Shown here piece after piece: positions 6,865 to 12,686 of a stretch of DNA of 12,686 nucleotides. Position 1 is the first letter of the stretch. The number at the start of each line of letters is the position of its first letter. The notes below the pieces were generated by a model that was not told where the DNA came from, did not search any database, and saw only the letters and a list, made by a program, of their open reading frames with translations. The stretch comes from JBBIRM01 sp037441765 (lineage in GTDB: Bacteria > Desulfobacterota > BSN033 > UBA1163). Made by a program: the position numbers and the translations under genes. The DNA is taken from positions 1 through 12,686 of the forward strand of contig JBBIRM010000074.1 in NCBI GenBank assembly GCA_037441765.1, given 5' to 3'.

Positions 6865-7323
6865 ATGTTAAGGGCGATATATGAAAAAATCGAAAAGATA
6901 GTCAGTATACTTATAGGAATTGGCTCTTTATCATTAATTTTCATTATCGCCATTATCTTTTTTAACATAATTATGCGTTATCTTCTTAAGAAATCTTATG
7001 TTTCAACTGTAGAGTGTTTGGAATTGGCAATGTTGGTTACTGTGTCGATAGGTGTTGTATATTGTACTTTAAAAGAGGGGCACATCAAGCTTTGCGAAAT
7101 TACCAAATGGAGCCTCCTTAAAAGATTTATCCGGTTTCTGGAAGGTTTATTAACCGCTGCTCTTGCAGGAGCTACTCTTAAATTTGGAATCGAATTGTTC
7201 GTTGTACACTATCAAACTACGATGGTATTAGAAGTCCCCATTTTCCCTTTCGTTATTTTTGTAGGATTTTGTTTTATATTGCTTTTCACCCTTCTTTTGC
7301 TATCCGCATTAAGCCTGAAGTGA
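6865..7323 (+). CDS. dctQ: TRAP transporter small permease (DctQ family)
   Basis: A 152-residue inner-membrane protein with four predicted membrane segments (roughly residues 12-36, 47-66, 85-107 and 118-148). N-I-I-M-R-Y after the first segment and E-G-H-I after the second are common in DctQ proteins. The size is at the short end of normal. It stabilises and works with the large permease that follows seven bases later. The gap to dctP is 53 bases, with GAGGATAAGG just before the ATG. Confidence 0.88.
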   Translation: MLRAIYEKIEKIVSILIGIGSLSLIFIIAIIFFNIIMRYLLKKSYVSTVECLELAMLVTVSIGVVYCTLKEGHIKLCEITKWSLLKRFIRFLEGLLTAALAGATLKFGIELFVVHYQTTMVLEVPIFPFVIFVGFCFILLFTLLLLSALSLK

Positions 7324-7330
7324 GGAAATT

Positions 7331-8635
7331 ATGGAACCTCATATGGTTGGATTCATGTCTATATTTTTGCTTATACTTCTCCTTCTATTTGGAATGCGAA
7401 TAGGTTTTTCTCTGCTGTTCGCAGGAATCGTTGGTATTACTTTGATGAAAGGTATATGGAGTTCTTTATCATCAGTGACTGTTACGATAATCACGCAATC
7501 ACAATCCTATTTATTGATAATGATCCCATGTTTCCTTTTTATGGCAAGTATTTTAACAGAAAGCGGATTAGTTTTCGAACTATTTTCAGCGATAGAAAAG
7601 TGGATTGGACGTCTACCAGGGGGGTTGGCAATAGCTACTATTGTGGCTGGCACATCCTTCGGCGCTGTTTCCGGTTCGACAATAGCAGCCGCTGCTGCAT
7701 TTGCAAGGGCCGCTACCCCTGCAATGCAAAAGTATGGGTATGACGATGTATTATCCCTTGGTTCTGTAGCAGCGGCCTCCAACATGAGTTTTTTGATCCC
7801 CCCATCACTCTTTTTTGTAATTTATGGGATAATAGTAGAGATGTCAATAGGGAAGTTATTTATCGCCGGTATTTTACCCGGCCTATTATTGATGTCATTA
7901 ATGATTTGTGTGGTTTTGTTATATGCATTCAAAACAAAAGGTTCTGCCCTATCAAGTCTCTCATACACTTGGAAAGAACGTCTGCTTGGATTGAAAGCGA
8001 TAGGGATTGTAGGTTTAATAGCTTTTATAGTCCTTGGAAGCATCTATTTAGGTGTCTGTACTCCTACAGAGTCATCGGCATTGGGCTGCATCGGATCTTT
8101 GTTGGCATTTTTATTACTTAAAAGAGCCAACTGGATTTCTTTCACTAAAAGTTTGAATGAAACATTAAAAACCACCGGGATGCTTTTTATTTTGTTAATA
8201 GGGGCTCAAGTTTTCAGTTCAATGTTAACATTAAGTGAGATACCCTTGTGGATAATGGAAAGGTTTTCTAAAGGAAATATAAACCCAACCATGTTACTGT
8301 TATTGGTTATGATTATATATCTAATATTTGGGTGCTTTTTTGAAATTGTGTCTATCATTATAATTTTTGCACCGATTTTTCACCCTCTTTTAATTAAAAG
8401 CGGCTTTGCGCCAGAAGTAATAGGGGTAATGTCCTGTATAGCAGTGCTCATTGGACAGTTATCCCCTCCTTTTGGGTTAATGGTATATACTGTGGCAGGA
8501 TTAGTGCCAGGTGCATCTGTTACTAATACATTTAAGGCCTCTTTTCCTTATTTAATAGCTACAATTGTGTGCTTATTGATAGTTGCCATTTGCCCAGAAA
8601 TAATCTTATTTCTTCCTAAAAGAATCGGTTTATAA
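7331..8635 (+). CDS. dctM: TRAP transporter large permease (DctM family)
   Basis: A 434-residue, almost wholly hydrophobic protein with about a dozen membrane segments, the normal size for DctM. It is the ion-coupled translocation subunit that uses the sodium (or proton) gradient to import the acid delivered by DctP. The signature region about residues 107-135, G-T-S-F-G-A-V-S-G-S-T followed by an alanine run and T-P-A-M, is diagnostic. G-Q-L-S-P-P-F-G-L near the C terminus is the second-half counterpart. The start at 7331 overlaps no gene but shares its ribosome site (GAGGA) with the dctQ stop region, suggesting coupled translation. Later in-frame ATGs at codons 5 and 9 are possible alternative starts. 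It is the last gene of the tight operon; no clear terminator hairpin follows. Confidence 0.95.
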   Translation: MEPHMVGFMSIFLLILLLLFGMRIGFSLLFAGIVGITLMKGIWSSLSSVTVTIITQSQSYLLIMIPCFLFMASILTESGLVFELFSAIEKWIGRLPGGLAIATIVAGTSFGAVSGSTIAAAAAFARAATPAMQKYGYDDVLSLGSVAAASNMSFLIPPSLFFVIYGIIVEMSIGKLFIAGILPGLLLMSLMICVVLLYAFKTKGSALSSLSYTWKERLLGLKAIGIVGLIAFIVLGSIYLGVCTPTESSALGCIGSLLAFLLLKRANWISFTKSLNETLKTTGMLFILLIGAQVFSSMLTLSEIPLWIMERFSKGNINPTMLLLLVMIIYLIFGCFFEIVSIIIIFAPIFHPLLIKSGFAPEVIGVMSCIAVLIGQLSPPFGLMVYTVAGLVPGASVTNTFKASFPYLIATIVCLLIVAICPEIILFLPKRIGL

Positions 8636-8790
8636 AAGCACACGATTATATTGCTATTCAAGATTAGACTATCATTTTCCCAATATTCGATTTGAAAGGT
8701 ATGAGATTCTCCAAAGGATATGTTAAAAATTAGGTGGTTTTGTCATAAGAATTTAAAAGGCTTTATGAAAAATTACATCAGGAGGGACAA

Positions 8791-10431
8791 ATGGGCGTTT
8801 TCCTTGAGAGAGAAACAGTACCTTGTAGATCAGCCTGCCCTGCTGGAATTGATGTTCCTAAATATGTAAGGCTTATTGCAAATAGAAGGTTCGATGAAGC
8901 TTTGATGGTTATTATGGAAAAAATACCATTCCCAACGGTATGCGGATTAGTTTGCCCTGCTCCCTGTGAAGCCAAGTGCAATGCAAACTACTTAAACAAT
9001 CCAATTGCTATCCGAGCACTTAAAAGGTTTGTTGCCCGGCGGCCCAATGCTATAAGAAGAATACCTTTCCCTTCCAGACTTACCGGGAAAAAAGTAGGAA
9101 TAGTGGGCTCTGGACCTGCTGGCTTAACTGCTGCATATTATTTAAAATTGCTTGGCCATAATGTAACAGTCTTTGAAGCCGAACGGGAACCTGGAGGAAT
9201 GATGCGGTATGGAATTCCTGATTATAGATTGCCCAAAGAACATTTGAGGGAAGAGATTGAATTAATTAAGAATCTTGGAGTTGACATAAAAACAAATGAG
9301 AGAATCGAGAACCCAGTAGAACTTTTAGATTATTACAATGCTGTCCTTTTAGCTATTGGAGCAACCAAATCTTCCAGTTTGGGCATAGAGGGAGAAACCC
9401 TCCCCATAGTTAAAAACGCTATCGACCTAATGAAGGACATAAACAATGGGGAAAAAATCACACTAGGTCCTAAATCTCTCGTTATAGGCGGTGGAAACAG
9501 TGCAATAGACGCTGCTCGTAGCGCCCTCCGCCTGGGTAGCCAAGAAGTTTATGTTTTTTATCGTCGCTCCTATAAAGAAATGCTTGCTTCACCCTCGGAA
9601 GTGAACGAAGCTCAAAAAGAAGGGGTAAAAATCCATTTTCTTATCGAACCTTTGAAGATTACGACGGTCGATAACAAGGCAAAGGTAGAATGTATTAGAA
9701 CTCAATTGACTGAAGAAATTGACCTTAATGGACGAAAGAAAACGATCCAGCTCCCTGGCACTGAATTTTCGGTGGTCGCAGATACAGTGATTGTGGCCGC
9801 AGGCCAGGTGTGTGAACTTCCTCCTGGGTTTAAATCAATTGCTTCGGGAAATTTTGTCCAAGCCGATCCAAATACAATGAGAACAAGCCAAGTTGGTATT
9901 TTTGCCGCAGGAGACGCTATAAATGGATCAAGCTCTGTTATTGAAGCCATTGCCGAAGGAAGTAGAGCAGCATTTTGCATCAATAATTATCTTGGCGGCG
10001 ATACTGGAATACAGGCGATATCCATATACCCTGAGCCTGAGCTTTTACAAAGTGAATTACAAGGTATCCCCCCTGGTAAAAGAATCGACATCCCTAAAAT
10101 CTCGATCAGTGACCGCATTAAAGACTTTTCAACAATAGAGCTTGAATTAAAGGAAGAGCAAGCGGTCGAAGAAGCGAGGCGGTGCCTCGGATGTGACCTA
10201 CCCATACTAATTGAACCAGACTACTGCGTAGGTTGTTTAACATGTGTTATAAGATGTGCCTCGAGATTGCGTGACACAGTAAATGAAGATAAATCCAAGA
10301 TTAGAATATTGCCCATGGAAGAACAGTCTAATGCTGTCATTTTTAAGGAAGGTTGCGAGGTGTGTGGTATATGTGCACGTTATTGTCCTCATGGAGCTTT
10401 ATATCGCAAGCGTAAATATTCTGGAAGTTAA
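8791..10431 (+). CDS. GltD-like FAD/NAD(P)H oxidoreductase with N- and C-terminal iron-sulfur motifs
   Basis: A 546-residue cytosolic electron-transfer flavoprotein. Domains in order: a helical Fe-S domain with C12, C16, C51, C55, C59 and C63, as in GltD and dihydropyrimidine dehydrogenase; an FAD fold with G106-S-G108-P-A-G111; a nucleotide fold G233-G-G-N-S-A238 followed by Y257-R-R259, arginines typical of NADPH-binding GltD relatives; the second FAD contact A-A-G374-D375; then a ferredoxin-like tail with CxxCxxCxxxC at 479-489 and CxxCxxCxxxCP at 522-532, enough for two [4Fe-4S] clusters. E-A-R-R-C-L-G-C marks where ordinary GltD would end. AGGAGGG (8780-8786) sets the start. It lies 155 bases after dctM and 57 before the AOR-family gene, and is probably that enzyme's electron partner, linking NAD(P)H and low-potential carriers. 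Direction, cofactor preference and any electron bifurcation are unknown. Confidence 0.9.
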   Translation: MGVFLERETVPCRSACPAGIDVPKYVRLIANRRFDEALMVIMEKIPFPTVCGLVCPAPCEAKCNANYLNNPIAIRALKRFVARRPNAIRRIPFPSRLTGKKVGIVGSGPAGLTAAYYLKLLGHNVTVFEAEREPGGMMRYGIPDYRLPKEHLREEIELIKNLGVDIKTNERIENPVELLDYYNAVLLAIGATKSSSLGIEGETLPIVKNAIDLMKDINNGEKITLGPKSLVIGGGNSAIDAARSALRLGSQEVYVFYRRSYKEMLASPSEVNEAQKEGVKIHFLIEPLKITTVDNKAKVECIRTQLTEEIDLNGRKKTIQLPGTEFSVVADTVIVAAGQVCELPPGFKSIASGNFVQADPNTMRTSQVGIFAAGDAINGSSSVIEAIAEGSRAAFCINNYLGGDTGIQAISIYPEPELLQSELQGIPPGKRIDIPKISISDRIKDFSTIELELKEEQAVEEARRCLGCDLPILIEPDYCVGCLTCVIRCASRLRDTVNEDKSKIRILPMEEQSNAVIFKEGCEVCGICARYCPHGALYRKRKYSGS

Positions 10432-10488
10432 TTCCCGAGGTCCATCCATAAATGAAGAAACCTGTTTAATCTTGAGGGAGGTATCCAA

Positions 10489-12441
10489 ATGGAGAAATAT
10501 GGTAGACGACTATTATGGGTCGACTTGACAAACCAAAAAATTGAAATAGAGACCCTGTCAACCAAGTTTGTAGATGATTTTTTGGGAGGATGGGGAGTTC
10601 AAATAAAATTAGCTTATGATTTAATAAAACCTGGCATAACTGCTTTCAATTCCGAAATTCCTATTATAATAAGCCCCGGTGTTCTTACAGGAACTTTATG
10701 CCCTGGTACATCGAAAGTCTTTATGACTACTAAGTGTCCCATATCAAATACGATTTCTACTTCCGTTGGATCATTACATTTTGGGTTTCGGCTTAAATGG
10801 GCAGGTTGGGACCATTTAATTATCACGGGTAGAGCACAAAACCCGGCATATCTCAAAATTATTGATGACCAGGTTGAATTATGTGATGCAGAAAAAATTT
10901 GGGGAAGAGACCTTTTTGAAGCCACGGACTGGTTAAAAGATAAATATGGGTATGATAGCTCAGTTCTTGCTATAGGACCTGCTGGTGAAAACCTGGTGAA
11001 AATAGCGATTGCTCTTATCGATAAAGGGTCTACCTGTGGTCGTAGTTTTGGTTCAGTAATGGGTTATAAAAATCTAAAAGCAATAATAATAAAGGGGTCC
11101 AAAGGAGTCAATGTTGCGAAGGCCGAGGATTTTTCCCAGATAATAGATCGTTTAGTTCAAAAAGGCATGCAAGATCCTATGCGGGAAAAGTGGAAAAAAT
11201 ATGCTTTACACAATGTCTTACCCTATTGGCTCGATGCAGGATATATCCCTACAAGAAATTACAAGGAAACGGTTAAAAAGGAGGAATTCCTTTCTTTATA
11301 TGGACCCGAGGCATATATGAAAGTTTATAAGCGAACATACGGATGCCCCTCATGTCTTGCCCCCGATAAAGCAGTTCTCAAATACGGAAATAAAGATATT
11401 GAAGAATATATATCCCCTTTCTCTACACCTATGGTTCCAATGTCATGCTTTGGCGCTCGAACAAACGTTGGAAGTATTGAAAAAGCCATAAAATGTGGAG
11501 ATATAGCCGGGAGGTACGGTATTGATATACTGACCTTTACCTCACTATTTGGATTTATGGTAGATTTATATTCAAGGGGTATCATAAGTACAAGTGATAC
11601 CGATGGGATAGAGTTGAAGGATGACTTTGAAACGGTAGTAAATGTTATGTCGCTTGTTACACAAAGAAAAGGGATCGGTAATATTTTGGCCGAAGGCTTT
11701 CCAAATACAATTGCTACCATTGGAAGAGATTGCGAAAAATATGCGATGCTTATAAAAGGTACAGATGTAGATTTTGATGCCCGTGTATCCTTGGGTTTAG
11801 AGTCGTTTACTGCTGTTACCAATCCCAGACCGAGCAACGATCTTCCAATAGGAGGGTTAACGATTGCACAAGGAAGAAAACCTGAATTTTTTATTAAGGT
11901 TGTTTCAAAAATCGGGTACGTTCCAAATGAGGCTATGGATAAAATATTTACTTCATCGGGGTTTGACCTTCCAAGGCTTGCAGTATATTACGAAAACTGG
12001 GCTAGTGTGCTTAACATTATGGGAATCTGTTTTAGAATGCAAGTATCTAGTCTTTATGATGTGAACTCTTGTGCTTTGTTATACTCTGCCGCGACTGGAA
12101 TAGAGAAGGCCCCAAAGCAAATTCTTGAGGCTGGAGAGAGGGCCTTTAATGTTTATAAGTCAGCAAACGTCAGAGAGGGTTATTCAAGAAAGGATGACAA
12201 ATTCCCAGATAGGTGGTTTGAACCTCTAAAACACTCTGATAAAGAGATCAATCTTGTAATGAAAGACTATTTTGGAACAAAAATAATTACGAAAGAAGAT
12301 AGCGAAAAAATGTTAGACACATATTACGAGGAAAGAGGTTGGAATGTAGAAAAAGGAGTTCCATCAGTCACAAAGTTAAAAAAGTTGAAACTTGAAGATA
12401 TTGCAAATGAATTGATTCGTTTAGGGCTGATTAAAGAATAG
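10489..12441 (+). CDS. Aldehyde:ferredoxin oxidoreductase family protein (tungsten/molybdenum pterin type), divergent
   Basis: A 650-residue cytosolic protein of the AOR family, whose members use a bis-pterin tungsten (or molybdenum) centre and one [4Fe-4S] cluster to interconvert acids and aldehydes, or, in BamB, to reduce benzoyl-CoA. Visible marks: an N-terminal V-D-L-T and F-L-G-G-W-G block, G-P-A-G-E-N-L-V, V-M-G-Y-K-N-L-K-A, E306-Y307, a G-I-D after I-A-G-R-Y, and a C-terminal Y-Y-E-E-R-G-W-N. Oddities: the cluster motif is C286-x2-C289-x3-D293, where the third cysteine is normally at the D293 place, with the fourth at C514; D451 falls where Pyrococcus AOR has its active-site histidine; the usual G-R-G-G-x-G pterin loop is read as G-R-S-F-G and is one residue shorter. 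GGGAGG (10476-10481) fixes the start. The flavoprotein 57 bases upstream is its likely redox partner. Length resembles both AOR and BamB; which reaction it performs, if any, cannot be decided here. Confidence 0.9.
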   Translation: MEKYGRRLLWVDLTNQKIEIETLSTKFVDDFLGGWGVQIKLAYDLIKPGITAFNSEIPIIISPGVLTGTLCPGTSKVFMTTKCPISNTISTSVGSLHFGFRLKWAGWDHLIITGRAQNPAYLKIIDDQVELCDAEKIWGRDLFEATDWLKDKYGYDSSVLAIGPAGENLVKIAIALIDKGSTCGRSFGSVMGYKNLKAIIIKGSKGVNVAKAEDFSQIIDRLVQKGMQDPMREKWKKYALHNVLPYWLDAGYIPTRNYKETVKKEEFLSLYGPEAYMKVYKRTYGCPSCLAPDKAVLKYGNKDIEEYISPFSTPMVPMSCFGARTNVGSIEKAIKCGDIAGRYGIDILTFTSLFGFMVDLYSRGIISTSDTDGIELKDDFETVVNVMSLVTQRKGIGNILAEGFPNTIATIGRDCEKYAMLIKGTDVDFDARVSLGLESFTAVTNPRPSNDLPIGGLTIAQGRKPEFFIKVVSKIGYVPNEAMDKIFTSSGFDLPRLAVYYENWASVLNIMGICFRMQVSSLYDVNSCALLYSAATGIEKAPKQILEAGERAFNVYKSANVREGYSRKDDKFPDRWFEPLKHSDKEINLVMKDYFGTKIITKEDSEKMLDTYYEERGWNVEKGVPSVTKLKKLKLEDIANELIRLGLIKE

Positions 12442-12686
12442 GTTTATAATGTATTTAGGATATTCAGAGAAACGGATGCGAGTAGGATGCTGCTGGATTG
12501 TATAAAATAGAGTAGAGAAATGTTTCTCAAAAATCTTTACCAAATAAAAAGTATGAAAATAGGTAGGAAGTAGACTAAAAATCTATTCAGAAAAAGATCA
12601 ACGATTTGAGAAGATCCGATAAGGAAAAAGTTTTTGATATTATTTTTTATGTTGATTTTTTTTTATCACATTTGGTTTTAAAAAAT
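12442..12686. other. Gene-free AT-rich end of the window
   Basis: No supported gene. A 14-base palindromic stretch, GAGAAA-TG-TTTCTC (12515-12528), could make a small hairpin but is not followed by a T-run, so it is a poor terminator. The last 60 bases are T-rich. An 18-codon frame from 12449 has no ribosome site and no recognisable product. Confidence 0.55.

Noticed and set aside
8640..8790. Promoter or terminator between dctM and the flavoprotein gene
   Set aside because: TTGTCA (8740) and TTGAAA (8692) have no adequate -10 at proper spacing, and I found no stem with a following T-run. The gap may still hold one, but nothing can be supported.
11325..11837. 170-residue open frame on the minus strand inside the AOR-family gene
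   Set aside because: It is fully antisense to a gene with clear family motifs, has no recognisable domain, and is best explained as a shadow frame.
10489..12441. Assigning the AOR-family protein as BamB (benzoyl-CoA reductase catalytic subunit)
   Set aside because: Length and C-terminal region are similar, and a cysteine (C320) lies at nearly the same number as the metal-ligand cysteine of BamB, but the surrounding residues do not line up, and no other bam-type genes are present.
12449..12505. 18-codon open frame after the AOR-family gene
   Set aside because: It has no ribosome site, is short, and occurs in AT-rich DNA where such frames are common.

Overview
The window carries a co-directional (+ strand) catabolic gene set that looks like part of a strictly anaerobic bacterium, most plausibly a Desulfobacterota-type (sulfate-reducing or syntrophic) organism. 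This placement is inference. It rests on an aldehyde:ferredoxin-oxidoreductase-family (tungsten or molybdenum pterin) protein, a UbiD-family (de)carboxylase, a TRAP carboxylate transporter, an iron-sulfur flavoprotein and moderately AT-rich DNA. No rRNA, tRNA, CRISPR array, insertion sequence or phage gene is visible.

Layout. (1) 97-1246: an acyl-CoA dehydrogenase broken by one extra A in a run of nine A. (2) 1247-1693: a 447-base gene-free stretch with a TTGACA/GATAAT promoter candidate, a small near-palindrome just downstream of it, and a compact GC-rich inverted-repeat element (1508-1617) made of three hairpins. (3) 1694-2353: a TetR/AcrR-type regulator. (4) 2479-8635: a tight run of UbiD-family enzyme, acyl-CoA ligase (broken by one missing A near 4305), and the three TRAP subunits DctP, DctQ and DctM. 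The gaps are 37, 13, 53 and 7 bases, so this is probably one operon. (5) 8791-12441, after a 155-base gap: a GltD-like FAD/NAD(P)H oxidoreductase with iron-sulfur motifs at both ends, then a divergent AOR-family catalytic protein. (6) 12442-12686: no gene seen.

How the genes may work together (inference): TRAP imports a carboxylic acid, the ligase makes the CoA thioester, and the prFMN enzyme removes (or adds) a carboxyl group. The flavoprotein/AOR pair does an NAD(P)H-linked, ferredoxin-like low-potential redox step, and the acyl-CoA dehydrogenase oxidises a CoA intermediate. The TetR protein probably senses an acyl-CoA or related ligand. Ligase plus UbiD-type decarboxylase plus carboxylate importer recalls anaerobic aromatic (phthalate-like) degradation, but the substrate cannot be read from the sequence.

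The most distinctive points are the AOR-family protein, whose usual third cluster cysteine and active-site histidine both appear to be aspartate, and its pairing with a double-ended iron-sulfur flavoprotein. The two single-base poly-A frameshifts may be sequencing errors; otherwise two key enzymes of the set are inactive or depend on slippage.
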